The notes under the pieces were generated by a model. That model was not told the DNA's origin and did not search any database. It saw nothing but the letters and a program-made list of their open reading frames with translations. From Siderastrea radians (Eukaryota > Cnidaria > Anthozoa > Scleractinia > Rhizangiidae), in contig OZ024898.1 of the NCBI GenBank assembly GCA_964017195.1, positions 16,546,475-16,610,474 of the forward strand: DNA of 64,000 bases. Direction: 5' to 3'. Of this stretch, positions 48,456 through 59,082 are shown piece by piece. Position numbers and translations under genes: made by a program. Position 1 is the first letter of the stretch. Each line of letters begins with the position of its first letter.

Positions 48456-51400
48456 AAATTAAATTTATGAAACTTGCTCGGAACCCCTCCAATCACTGGT
48501 TTTATAATCGTTATGGTGTCTCCGGCATATTCAGTAAGCTTAAGGCCTTAACGACGGATGACGAAGTTTCTCTATAATGGGTTACTGAAAAGATAATTTT
48601 TAGAAACTTGCCCAGGACAACTTAAATCGCTGGTTTTATAATTGTTTCGTTGTCCCTAGTATTGTCTGCAAGTTGGTTTGTTTGTTTGTTTGTTTGGCAG
48701 CATAACGAAGTGTTATTATTATGGGTGACTGGAAGGGTAAATATTTCATTACTTACCCAGGACATCTGAAATCAGGGGTTTTGTAATGCTTTCGGTGACT
48801 TTAGCATATTGGGCAGTTTTTAGCCCTGTGCAACACATAGGAAAATTTCTTATCATGAGTAACTAAAAAAGGCGATGTTTGTTAACTTGCCGGGTACACC
48901 GCCAATAACGCGTTTTATGATGCATTCGGTGTCATGACGACGTTTCTCTCCTATAGGTCACTGAAAGGGCCTATAGTTCATCACCTACCCGGGACATCTC
49001 AAATCACTGGTTTTGTAATGCTTTCTGTGAGTTAAGCAAATGCCTCAATTTTTAGCCCGATACGACGCATTGCAAAATTTCTCTATCATGGGTGACGGAA
49101 AACACGATTTTTTAAAATTTGCCTCGTGCACCGCCTATCACTCGTTTTATAGCGGAGCCCGCGCGCTAGCGCGTCAGTGGAGCACCATTGCTAAGGAAAT
49201 TTGGTAACCTATCAAGCGAAGTAATTTTGGTAGTGACGCAATATTCACGTGACCGTTCGTCCGTCCGTCCGTACATTCGTACGTGCGTTCGTCCGTCCGT
49301 CCGTCCGCACCACAGGATCACCAATACACTTCATACACGGGATATAACCGTGTGCTGAATCCCGTGTGTTTGGGGCGAAATCGCATATGCATGTTGACCA
49401 ACGTTGTAGCAAACAAGCAAAGGCAAAAAAGTCAAAAACAAATTTGTTAATGAAAAAAAAACGGTTCAAAAGAATACTCAGTTGTCTTTTTGGTGGAGTG
49501 CGAAAAGTTAAATTTACGCGAAAAAAACTGGGCGTTAAAGTTCAGGCGTAAAGTTCAAATTTGCCTCGTCGGTTCTGTTGCGAACTCGGTCGACACACCG
49601 CTTGAGTTCGCAGCTTTTCGCAGTGGTTTCGACGCCAAATATAGAAGAGCTAGTGTTTTTTGGTTTTTTTCTGTCCACAACCATGGCTTTTACGGCGTTT
49701 CGAAACATTTTGCCATGAAAAACAGAAATGAGCATTAAAATTAACTTCAAAGATGACAATAAACACTCATGGCCTAGTGGACTAATCACCGGTTTGTGAC
49801 GCCGACGAGCCGGGTTCGGCTCTCAGCGAGGGTATGATTTTTTTTTTAATTTAACGACTTGAATGAGGGTCTTTTCACAAATTAATAAGTGCCAGCAAAA
49901 AACCAAAAATAATAATAAAAAAAGAGGGGGCTCCGCTTTTAGGCTTGGCTAAATCTATATATTAATGCATTCAGTGTCTGTACTATATTCTGCAACTTTT
50001 AGGCTTGTTCGACCCATAGCAAAACTTCTCTCTCTTGGTAACTGAACTAGTGGATTTTCAAAACTTGCTCGAGACATCTCCAACTAGCGGTGTTATAATG
50101 CTTTCGGTGTCATCATGGGCCACTGAAAAGAAGATTTTTTTGAAATTTTTTGTGTCTCCTCTATCATAGATCACTGAAAGAGACAGTTTTTCATAATTTG
50201 CCTTGGGCAACTAGAATAGTCGATTTTCAATACTTGCCTAAGATAGCTCGAAACACTGATTTTATAATCATTTCAGGGTGCCGAACATATTCTTAAAGTA
50301 TTAGGTCCTTACGACGCATTGCAAAATTTCTCTATCATGGGACACTTGAAAAACCACTTTTCAAAATTTGATGGTACACTGCCTATCGCCCATTTTATTA
50401 GGAATTCAGTGTTTCTGAGATATTCTGCAGTTCTGACAGTCTTACGACGCAGAACAAAGTTTCGTCGTAACGGTCGCTTAAAAAATTAAATTTATGTAAC
50501 TTGCTCGGAACCACTCCAATCACTGGTTTTACAATCGTTTCGGTGTCTCCGGCATATTCAGAAAGCCTTAACGACGGGTGACGAAGTTTCTCTATAATGG
50601 GTCACTGAAAAAGATAATTTTCAGAAACTTGCCCAGGACAGCTTAAATCGCTAGTTTTATAATGGTTTCGTTGTCCCTAGTATTGTCTGCAAGTTTGCTT
50701 GTTTGTTTGTTTGGCGGCATAACGAAGTGTTTCTATTAGGGGTGACTGGAAGGGTAAATAGTTCATTACTTACCCAGGACATCTCAAATCACCGGTTTTG
50801 CTATGCTTTCCCTGACTTCAGCATATCCGGCAATTTTCTAGCCCTGTGCGACATATAGTAAAATTTCCTTATGTCTCCATTCCCACATTGAATAAAATAA
50901 ATGCCCCATAAATTACCAAGTGTCAGTTTTTTGCGAACAGTTGAGCTATGTTTGCTCGAGGATTGTAACGAAATGAATAAGACGCCGTTGACGGGATAAA
51001 AATTGGCCATATATTATGGCCGCTTTATTAATTAATCTTAATTATATGAATACAATTTCTGCATAACGTTTCTATTAATCAGTAAGTTCTAGCAAAGGTG
51101 AGGGCACCAGACAAAAATAACGCATCCCTGAGGTTACCATCTAAATAGAAAAGCTCACTAAAGGAGGCGGAGGATAAAGGGTCGCAGGTGGGTTGAACTT
51201 ATAGAGCGTGTCTGTCAGGAGACTAAGAGGACGAAAACTGAAAAGCACCGCATATTATAGTAGCATTTCAAATCGAGGCTACGTACTTTTCCAATAACAA
51301 GCGTGACTTCGTGCAATTTAATTGCTATTGTTCTCTAGATCACAAGATAGTCTTGTGACTATTGCTCAACCATTTTCCTTTTCGAGAACTCGGAGGCCAT

Positions 51401-53690
51401 TGTTCGTAGCTTATTAGATACTATAGCTCACGCTCCACCCCCATCCCCTAAAACCCATCACTACTGTTATTCAAACCAATTGAATAATACACTAAAGAAA
51501 AACATCTGTGAGAAGGAGCCATAAACATTTTTATTTGCAAGCAAATAAGTTATTTTATCATGAGTCACTGAAAAAGACGATTTTTGTTAACTTGCAGGGT
51601 ACACCGCCAAAAACGCGTTTTATAATGCATTCAGTGTCATAACGAAGTTTCTCTCCTATAGGTCACTGAAATGGCCTATAGTTTAACACCTACCCGGGAC
51701 ATCTCAAATCACTGGTTTTGTAATGCTTTCTGTGAGTTAAGCAAATGCCGCAATTGTTAGGCCAATACGACGCATTGCAAAATTTCTCTATCATGGGTGA
51801 CGGAAAACACGATTTTTCAAAATTTCCCTGATACACACCGCCTATCACCCGTTTTATAATGCATTCAGTGTCTGTAGTAAATTCTGCAACCTTTAGGCTT
51901 GTACGACACAGCAAAATTTCCCTTTCATAGATCACTGAGAAAGTGAATTTTACGAAACTAGCCAAGGACAGCTTAAGTCACCGGTTTCATAGAACTTTTG
52001 GTGTCTGCGGCATATCATCTAACTTTAAGGCCTGTACAACGAATACCAAAACTTTTCTATCATGGGTTGCTGAAAACGAACGATTTTTCAAAATTAGCTT
52101 GGTACACCGTTTATCACTTGTTTTGTTACGCATTTAGTACTCTTCAGTGTGTACAACACATAGCCAAATTCCTCTATCATGGAACACTGAAAAAGACAGT
52201 TTTTCATAATTTGCCTTGGACCACTAGAAACGTCGATTTTCAATACTTGCCTAAGATAGCTCTAATCACTGATTTTATAATCGTTTCGGTGTGTCTAGCA
52301 TATTCTTTAAGTATTAGGTCTTTACGACTCTTTGCAAGATTTTTCTATATGGGTCACTTTAAAACCCATTTTTCAAAATTTGCATGGTACACTGCCTATC
52401 ACACGTTTTATAATGAATTCAGTGTTTGTTGGATATTCTGCAGTTCTTACAACTTTACAACGCGTAACAAAGTTTCTCCATAACGGTCGCTTAAAAAATT
52501 AAATTTACGAAACGTGCTCGGAACCACTTGGAACCACTGTTTTACAATCGTTTTGGTGTCTCCGGCATATTCAGCAAGCTTAAGGCCTTAAAGACGGACA
52601 ACGAGGTTTTTCTCTAATGGGTCACCGGAAAAGATAATTTTCAAAAACTTGCGCGAGACAGCTTAAATCGCTGGTTTTATAATGGTTTCGTTGTCTCTAT
52701 AATGGTTTGTTGTCTGTTCGTTTGTTTGTTTTTCTCGCGGCATAACGAAGTGTTTCTATTATGGGTGACTGAAAGACTTGATATTTCATTACTTACCCGA
52801 GCATCTCAAATCACCGGTTTTGATATGCTTTCGGTGACTTTAGCATATTCGGACTTTTTTTTCGTGGGACACACACAAAAATTCTCTATCATGGTAACAG
52901 AAACAAAGGATTTTCAATTCTTGCTCGATACAGCTCTAATAAGCGGTTTTTTAGTGCTTCAGCGTCTCTAGCATATTCAGCAAGCTTAAGGCCTCTTTAA
53001 CGGAAAACAAAATTTCGCTATCATTGATCCCTAAAATAAAGCCTTATAAACTGCGTATCATTTCTTTTAGTTCCCATTTCATGTCTGCAGCATATTCTGA
53101 AACTTTAAGGCCCGTAGAACGGAAAGCAAAATTTCTGTACTATGGTGCCAGCCAAATGTTGAAATATCGTCTTTTCAGTGACCCACGACAGAGAAGTTTT
53201 GCTATCCTCTCTACGGGCCAAAACATTGAGGAATATGATGCAAACACGGAATACGTAAAGAAACAAATGATAGCCGGTGTAAAGGAAAATTTTGATAAAT
53301 CGTCTATTTCAGTGATCCATGATAGAGAATTTTTGTCATCCGTTGTTGCTTGCGAAATATGCTAGAGACACCGAGATTATAAAACTGTTAGTTAGAGCTG
53401 TCTCAAGCACGTATTAAAAATCCACTTTTTCTGTTCTACCACCAATCAACCGTTTTAAAATGTATTTGGTGTCTCCTCAAGTGTTAAGGTAGTTTCTTCA
53501 TAATGAGTGGCTGAAAAAGTTAATTTTGCGGAACTACAGCTCGAATCACTCTTTTTATAATCGTTTCAGAAATTTCTCTATTATGGGTCACTGAAATGGT
53601 CAATAGTTCATCACCTACCCGGAACAACTCAATGACCAGTTTTGTGATGCTTTTTGTGACTTAAGCTGATGCTTTAACTTGGCACGATGA
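48450..53690. repeat. Degenerate tandem repeat array, unit about 130 bp
   Basis: Recurrent blocks: TTCTCTATCATGGGTCACTG, a CGATTTTTCAAAACTTGCC-like block, CACTGGTTTTATAATGCTTT, then CGGTGTCTCYRGCATATTC. The same order repeats about every 130 bp across 5 kb, with heavy divergence. Between about 53,140 and 53,420 the unit runs in the opposite orientation. No coding frame is credible. A different insertion occupies about 49,150-49,950. Confidence 0.8.
49150..49950. mobile_element. Insertion in the array with (CCGT)n and a tRNA-like end
   Basis: Starts with AGCGGAGCCCGCGCGCTAGC and ends with GAGGGGGCTCCGCTTTTAGG, both near array sequence. It includes a CCGT/CGTC simple repeat (49,257-49,310). 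Near 49,768-49,830 is a tRNA-like segment with TGGCCTAGTGGA (A-box-like) and GGGTTCGGCTC (B-box-like) followed by T10. Likely a SINE or a non-autonomous element; ends not resolved. Confidence 0.5.
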
Positions 53691-53774
53691 CCAACGACAA
53701 CAATGTTTGAATTTTATTAAGATAATGTAGCCTACTGCAAATTTGATGTTGACGTCAATGCCTGAACACAGACA

Positions 53775-54180
53775 AGACCGATGTTCGCCACGTTTCTGTC
53801 ATCAACGTCGCTCAATCGAAGTCCCCCTGCAGTACCAATAAGAAGACATCCCTATTTCACCCAACCTGGACATCTTCATCACCTGTTTCACTACTTGTTG
53901 GGCGCGACTTCGTCTATACAAGGCCTGGGATCTCCTGGGAGAACGCGTGCTCTACTTCGACACGGACTCGGTCACTTACCTAGGGGAACTAGGACAGCTC
54001 AACCCCGTCAAGGGAGACTACCAGTGAATTAAAAGGAGACAATTGCATAGCGGAATTGGTGCCTGGAGGCCCCAAGAATTATCGGGACAACACCAAGAAC
54101 GGAAAAATCGAGTGCAAAGTGCGTGGCTTTCGTCTCAACTGTAATTGCATAACTCCTCCTCCGTTTGGCAAGAGGACCCC
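53775..54180 (+). pseudogene. Polinton DNA polymerase B fossil (palm and C-terminal part)
   Basis: Frames read DVRHVSVIN, then PNLDIFITCFTTCWARLRLY and RVLYFDTDSVTYLGE, which is motif C with both catalytic Asp. A third frame gives GGPKNYRDNTKNGKIECKVR. This parallels residues about 1170-1300 of the intact polymerase. Frameshifts and truncation mark it as dead. It belongs to a third Polinton. Confidence 0.8.
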
Positions 54181-54269
54181 GTTGGCGTTTGAGTTTTCAT
54201 TTTCTTTCCTGTTTATGTTCTTGGACTTCTTGAGGGGTTAGAACTCTTTAAATGTAACAGCGATGGGTT

Positions 54270-54802
54270 TGGGCGTGGACGTATTAATGGAAGGAAGGAC
54301 ATTCAATGTAGCCACATCAGTGACGTTGAATGTTTTTCAATCCCACTTCTAGTTTAAGACAGCAGAGGCATTTGCGTCGATTGGTACACATGAGCTGATT
54401 TACGTCATCAGCAGGTTTACTAATAGGTGATTTGGTTTGGTGAGCGGCAAAACAGACGTCTCCAAAATATCACGTCCTGGATGGCAAGACACGGACAGGG
54501 CAATGTTGGCTGACATTGGCACCACGTTGGTAGGTTTCTGGGAAACCTGAGAAATTAGATTGTACACAGGCTCGACAGTGGTGTTCTCTCTGATGAACGT
54601 AGTGCGTAAAGCAATAGGCACAGATATAACTGGAACCTAAAAAAACCAGGACACCAGGAGGTAGAAGAAAGAGAGAGCGTCCATGGCATTCTTCATCGTC
54701 ATTTTGTCCTTCTTTTTCATCTTGGCCTTGTAGCAAACACAAGACTTTCTTGCGTGATAAGCCACTTAGACCTGCTGCGTGTTTTTCTTCTTTTCGTGGC
54801 AT
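54270..54802 (-). pseudogene. Polinton DNA polymerase B fossil (zinc-cluster region)
   Basis: The minus strand reads LGSSYICAYCFTHYVHQREHHC and, after a frameshift, FAAHQTKSPISKPADDVNQL with C-T-N-R-R-K-C-L-C-C, paralleling the SSYVCADCW zinc cluster of the intact polymerase. It is opposite in orientation to the fossil at 53,775, so this remnant was rearranged. Confidence 0.65.
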
Positions 54803-55008
54803 CGTAGTTTATTTTCACAGAACTGAAGCAAGTGGCGTCTTTTATGAAAAAACGAGAGTCACATGTCTTTTGTCTGAGAATCAATCAGTTTTGGGGGAAA
54901 CGTTACAGGGTACTGCTTCCCCTTTCCCTTTTTTCTCAGAATCCTTTACGATGGAAGGGGTATAAAAACCGAAAGCACCCTTGTCGTAGGCTCAGTCACA
55001 CAGTCAAG

Positions 55009-55475
55009 ATGATGCAGAGACCGAAGAAACCTTTACAAGATCTGAGTAGTTTCATAAACGTGGCTGGGACAAAGATAAAGAGGGCAGAATTAGACGAGGA
55101 GTGGCAAGCGGACGTCCTCTGGTTTCGTCGTCATCTCAAGTTGACGTGGGCCAAGAGAACGCCCGTCTGTTTGTCAGATTTTACTGGAGCGTGATGGATG
55201 CGGACAGGAATGCCTTCCCGCGCAGACGCCAGAAGAAGGTTCTGTTGAAGAGTGAGATCGTGCCTTACGTTTATAAGAACAAAGTGGAGCGTTTGGACCA
55301 CTCGTGCAGGCCGATTTCCATGGAGAACTTTGAAGCACTCGACTACCACCTGCAAATCAAGATTGCCAAGTTTCATGGCAGTTGGCGTTTCCAGGCGATG
55401 GTCGAGTGTTACGAGAACATCAAGAAGGACCGAAAAGATCAGAATCGTTTGAATGAACATTTGACTTTTTATTGA
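55009..55475 (+). pseudogene. Unrecognised Polinton-associated gene, frameshifted
   Basis: Starts ATG 55,009 (MMQRPKKPLQDLSSFINVAG), 50 bp after a TATAAAAACC box at 54,959. About 160 codons in two frames, switching between about 55,110 and 55,160 into FVRFYWSVMDADRNAFPRRR and a helical C-terminus. Its TATA spacing matches the Polinton genes nearby. No known domain. One base change separates it from a single frame. Confidence 0.45.
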
Positions 55476-55824
55476 TTCGATTTGTTAGAGAAGACCTGGG
55501 AGTCAAGTGGGAAAGAGACATCATGTATATTAATTAAAAATTTTTAATTTACAATTCAGTGTCCCTGTCCGTGTCTTGCCACGCAGCGTTAGCGGGTTCT
55601 AAGCGTTCCCCTTTTATGCCTTTTTACACTATAAACGGCTTTTTTAAAAGCATGACTCAAACGTAACGCTGATCGGCACCACATCTTCTTCAGCACAAAG
55701 AGGTTCTTTTTTAATAAAGTACCTATGTCTTCACAAAAGCTCACCCATTTAATGTTTTTCACAATTGCATTTCTTCCAACATGACTCTCGCGTCTTCTTT
55801 GTCGTCAGGCAAACGAAAAGTGCG
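55476..55824. other. AT-rich spacer left of Polinton 2
   Basis: No gene. TTAATTAAAAATTTTTAATTT near 55,530 is a short palindromic AT stretch. Confidence 0.4.
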
Positions 55825-56034
55825 AGTAGTACTCTCGGCTCGTATAGGACACATTGTTATGCAAATGAGGTAACCCTAACCTCTTAGCAACCCAGTCTGG
55901 AAATGTACAAAGCTTGTTATGCAGATGAGGTAACCCTAACCCAAGTGGCTTAGCGACGATGTGAATTGAGAACACCCTTAGCAACCCATGTTTTGCCTAG
56001 CAACCCATATTGGAAGGAAAAAACAAGAAAACAT
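55825..56034 (+). repeat. Candidate left terminal repeat of Polinton 2
   Basis: Begins AGTAGTA. Two direct copies of TTATGCARATGAGGTAACCC start at about 55,857 and 55,917 (60-bp period), followed by CTTAGCAACCCA-type repeats to about 56,010. The first copy contains the ATGCAAAT octamer. The inverted partner is not in the window. Confidence 0.5.
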
Positions 56035-56105
56035 AGCAGAACGAGGTTTCGATCCTCGGACCTCTGGGTTATGAGCCCAGCACGCTTCCACTGCGCCACT
56101 TTGCA
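56035..56105 (-). tRNA. tRNA-Met-like gene (anticodon CAT)
   Basis: On the minus strand: A-box TGGCGCAGTGGAAG, anticodon arm CTGGG-CTCATAA-CCCAG, B-box GGATCGAAACC with a 5-bp T stem (CGAGG/CCTCG). The body is close to initiator tRNA-Met, but the acceptor stem has mismatches (first pair and pair 5). T-runs follow within 25 bp. It could be a decayed or element-borne tRNA. Confidence 0.75.
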
Positions 56106-56152
56106 TGTTACTAGAAATGGTTCTCCAATTTTAATTAAAAAAAAAAAAGAAT

Positions 56153-56223
56153 CGCCCCGCCGGGATTCGAGCCCGGATTCTTCTGATTGGAAGTCAGATG
56201 TCTTACCATTCGACCACTGGGCC
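56153..56223 (-). tRNA. tRNA-Gly-like gene (anticodon TCC)
   Basis: Minus strand. Anticodon arm TCTGA-CTTCCAA-TCAGA gives anticodon TCC; T arm CCGGG-CTCGAAT-CCCGG is perfect; D stem GTC/GAC. Five of seven acceptor pairs form (GGCCCAG/CGGGGCG). A T12 terminator follows directly. It lies 47 bp from the Met-like gene in the same orientation. Confidence 0.75.
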
Positions 56224-56420
56224 ATTGAATGAAAAGTGCTATGAAAATAAAAAGAGTCATTGGTTCTGCCAAACCTACTTTATTAAAAAAGAGCAAAAGC
56301 GCTCCCAAAAAATGTACAATACTGAATTGAAATCGATCCTAATGACATCAAGTACCCTCTCGTTACAATGCTACTGTTTTAATCTAGTCAAAAAAGTGCT
56401 AATATTCAACTTTTTGTTAT

Positions 56421-57322
56421 TTACAGCTCAAACTCATCTATTTCTCTCTGAATTGCCAGGCGTCCTTCCACGTTTTCGGGTAAACAAAACGTACGATTAA
56501 AGAGCGCTCCAATTTCTTCACGGGTCCTGATATCTAGCTTTCGGGAACCTACTACGGCGCTGCTTTGATGAAGTTTTGGTGGGTCAGGGCATGGAATAAA
56601 CTTGCTACCCATTGATAGGGTGCCTTGATTGACTTCGTAGTAGTTTTCGGAGCGGAACCAGATTTGACGGGGTATGTCAAAGAGATAAACTTGTTTGCCT
56701 TGATTTAAAGCCATTTGTACGGTCCAACCCGTTCCACCTTCCACGCGTTTGGCATCCTCTTTTAGTTTTCCAAAGGCAAAGATGGTGTGGGCTTTTTTAG
56801 CAATCTGGTAATTGCGTTGTAGCAATTGAAGCGTGTAATGATGACTGGGAACCTGCGTTCCCAAATTTTTCGCTGCTTGGTCAATGTGTGGGTTCGCTAA
56901 CACCAATACTTCTACGGTGGAAGGTGTGATATGTTGTGCTCGAGGATGATGCGGTGGAACGAGAACTTCTACCTGCATCCCAAAATGTCGACTCCATGAT
57001 TCGACCAGTTCATCCGTTCCTTTAGCACTACCAGTGTAGATCACATGCCCGAAACGAATTTGTAGTGCCAACATCTCATCGTCTTCTCCCATCATGTCGA
57101 TGTCGAGGTCGGGACACATGGAAAGCTGTAACCAGTATCGGGTCCAACGATGGTAAGAATATCGGTTTGACTTAGCCCTAAATCTAAAGCTAAATCAATG
57201 AGACGATGCAATTCACACTGATGTAACGTAAATCCGGCGTCTAAACCACGAAGTACCCGAGCTGACCAATAGGAAGGGTATGACTCAAAATCGTCCAGTT
57301 TGAGATCTTTGTAGTAAGCCAT
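56421..57322 (-). pseudogene. SLOG-domain protein (cpYpsA-like), one frameshift
   Basis: Two frames form one gene. From ATG 57,322 the first 70 codons (YKDLKLDDFESYPSYWSARV...) run to about 57,130. The rest lies in 56,421-57,119. The second part has the Rossmann-like SLOG pattern: VIYTGSAKGTDELVESW, an EVLVPPHHPRAQHITP loop, NYQIAKKAHTIFAFG and VEGGTGWTVQMALNQGKQVY. SLOG domains bind or process nucleotides, often NAD-derived. It is transcribed leftward from the divergent promoter at 57,323-57,666. The frameshift may be a mutation or an unrecognised intron. Confidence 0.65.
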
Positions 57323-57666
57323 GCTGTCAACCTCTAAAAAGTGTTTGTCTTAAATAGGTAAGACCCCGATGGGTACTAACCAATCAGAAGACAACTGGTC
57401 CAAACGTGTCCAATGACGTCACAATAGCCCTCGGCGTCTTGTTAAAAACTTGCCCAAACTTGTCCGAAGACGTCACAATAGCCCGTGGCGTCTTGTTAAA
57501 ACTTGCCCAAACGTGTCCGATGACGTCACAATAGCCCGTGGTGTCTTGCCGAACTTGTGCAAGATACAAACAATAAGTAACCAATCAATAGTTGAGTAGC
57601 GGCAACCAATCAGAACACAAGTAAAGGTGTATATAAAAAAGTTCACCTAAGTATTCGATCATAACC
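57323..57666. promoter_or_regulatory. Divergent promoter with three 54-bp CRE repeats
   Basis: Three tandem copies of about 54 bp carry TGACGTCA or a one-base variant at 57,414-57,421, 57,468-57,475 and 57,521-57,528, each followed by CAATAGCCC and GGYGTCTTG. CCAAT boxes lie near 57,380, 57,580 and 57,605. TATAAAAA at 57,632-57,639 is 35 bp before the right gene, and TATTTAAG on the minus strand near 57,352 serves the SLOG gene. Sharing one CRE array suggests joint induction. Confidence 0.7.
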
Positions 57667-58623
57667 ATGGCTAGTGTGGAACGTAAGCGAAAATCGACAT
57701 CTTCATCGGGAAAAAGCAAGAAGAAACCCAAACAGTTGGAAGATTTAGTTGAGGAACTCAATGAAACACCTAGCTTGGATGACATGTTTCACAATCAAGT
57801 GAGTTTGGTAGGAGTCTATGACACACCTGAAGAGATGATGAAAGATCTTCATCCACCACCACCACCACCAACACCACCAACACCTGAGGATGACAATGAA
57901 GGGTTTAAACGAATGGTGAGAATGGCTACCATTTTTCAAAGCCCTGGGTTTCAAAATCCGAAACCTCAACCTCCGCCGAGTAAAGCGGATTACATGGTTT
58001 GCCCTTGCCATGAGGTACGTTTGGAAGACCGTCAATCTCAAAAAGGATGGCACTATGTGAAATGTCCTCGACAACCCTGTTTGCTGTTTTGTGCCAAAGA
58101 CAAGGCTCCAGAGTATATGAGAGAAGTGTACCGTCAACCACATCCAGACGTGATTGACATGTGGCGTTGTTCGTTGTGTTACTGCCGCGAACCGGCCACG
58201 CTTCAGCAAAGTCATTCTCAAGACAACCCCGATCGTCTGTTTGTGACCTGTTCCAAGAAACGATGCAATTTCTTCCGATGGGCCGATCAACCCTTGGGGG
58301 CCAGCTATTGGACTTGGTTTCATAACAACCCACCCAAAAAGGCAGACAAACAAGCCAAACCACCAACCCGTGATGCTGAGGGGTATCCCAAAAGTGGTTA
58401 TGACATTCCAGGTCCAACACCTCAAGTCCAACCAGAACGCTCTCTGACCGAGGACGAGAAACAACTGCTAAAAGAAATTCAAGATCTCAAGAACCAACAT
58501 GAGCTGCTTGTAGCACCCGCTCCACCACCACCCAAGTACAGTGATCATGTAGAAACCTGGCAGAAAGTGTGCAAACGGATGGACCTACTAGTGGTTTATT
58601 CTGAACTGTTAGGTTGCTATTGA
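57667..58623 (+). CDS. Protein with two GRF-type zinc fingers
   Basis: 318 codons. N-terminus basic then acidic, with a Pro-rich run (PPPPPPTPPTPEDD) at about 63-76. Finger 1 at about 112-141: C-P-C-H, then C-P-R-Q-P-C. Finger 2 at about 168-206: C-x2-C-Y-C, C-S-K-K-R-C-N-F-F-R-W-A-D. The C-x-C...C-x4-C-x-F-x-W spacing is the GRF finger, which binds single-stranded nucleic acid in repair and viral proteins. A helix and Pro-rich tail end the protein. Transcribed away from SLOG. Role in replication or repair inferred. Confidence 0.65.
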   Translation: MASVERKRKSTSSSGKSKKKPKQLEDLVEELNETPSLDDMFHNQVSLVGVYDTPEEMMKDLHPPPPPPTPPTPEDDNEGFKRMVRMATIFQSPGFQNPKPQPPPSKADYMVCPCHEVRLEDRQSQKGWHYVKCPRQPCLLFCAKDKAPEYMREVYRQPHPDVIDMWRCSLCYCREPATLQQSHSQDNPDRLFVTCSKKRCNFFRWADQPLGASYWTWFHNNPPKKADKQAKPPTRDAEGYPKSGYDIPGPTPQVQPERSLTEDEKQLLKEIQDLKNQHELLVAPAPPPPKYSDHVETWQKVCKRMDLLVVYSELLGCY

Positions 58624-58728
58624 TGTGATGTTTAAGTCGATGTTTAAGTTGTTTAGTGTGTTCCATAAAAAAAGTCCCTTCAATAAAGTATAAATACTTC
58701 ATCCTATCTTGTGTGGGTGTTATTCACA

Positions 58729-58929
58729 ATGCCTTCTAAGCGACGAAGACGAAGGATGAGTCCACGTTCCAAAAGGGTTCAAAAAGGAAGGATTTTGCCA
58801 CTCTTAGCTCTGGCTATTCCTGCTCTGGCTGCTGCCGGGAAAGCCGCAGCCGCCGGTGCTATTTCGGCAGGCGTTGGTTATGGGACGAAAAAGGCGATTG
58901 ATAGGATTGCAAAGAAAAGGCGTCGTTAA
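58729..58929 (+). CDS. pX-like small basic/hydrophobic protein
   Basis: 66 codons from ATG 58,729; TATAAATA at 58,689-58,696 is 40 bp upstream. Basic leader ending VQKGRILPLL, Ala-rich hydrophobic segment (ALAIPALAAAGKAAAAG), YGTKKAIDR and basic tail. Homologous to the 19,477 protein, but located before the integrase, so the gene moved relative to its neighbours. The QKGR here replaces QRGG. Confidence 0.65.
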   Translation: MPSKRRRRRMSPRSKRVQKGRILPLLALAIPALAAAGKAAAAGAISAGVGYGTKKAIDRIAKKRRR

Positions 58930-59082
58930 ACGGGGTGGTGCTTTGTTTCGACGAAACGGTTAATATCAAACATTACAAACAAAGAGGTCGTTGTTGACCA
59001 ATCAGAAAATGACAAAATGAACCAATCACAATCAGAGACAAAGTGAATAAAAGGTTCAACCCGATATTCAGAGTCAGTCAGG

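Noticed and set aside
48450..53690. Possible CRISPR-like array
   Set aside because: Units of about 130 bp are degenerate head-to-tail repeats without short identical repeats or unique spacers, in a eukaryotic genome.
57745..58464. 239- and 164-codon minus-strand frames opposite the GRF-finger gene
   Set aside because: Antisense shadows; the plus strand has the TATA box, start and zinc-finger pattern.
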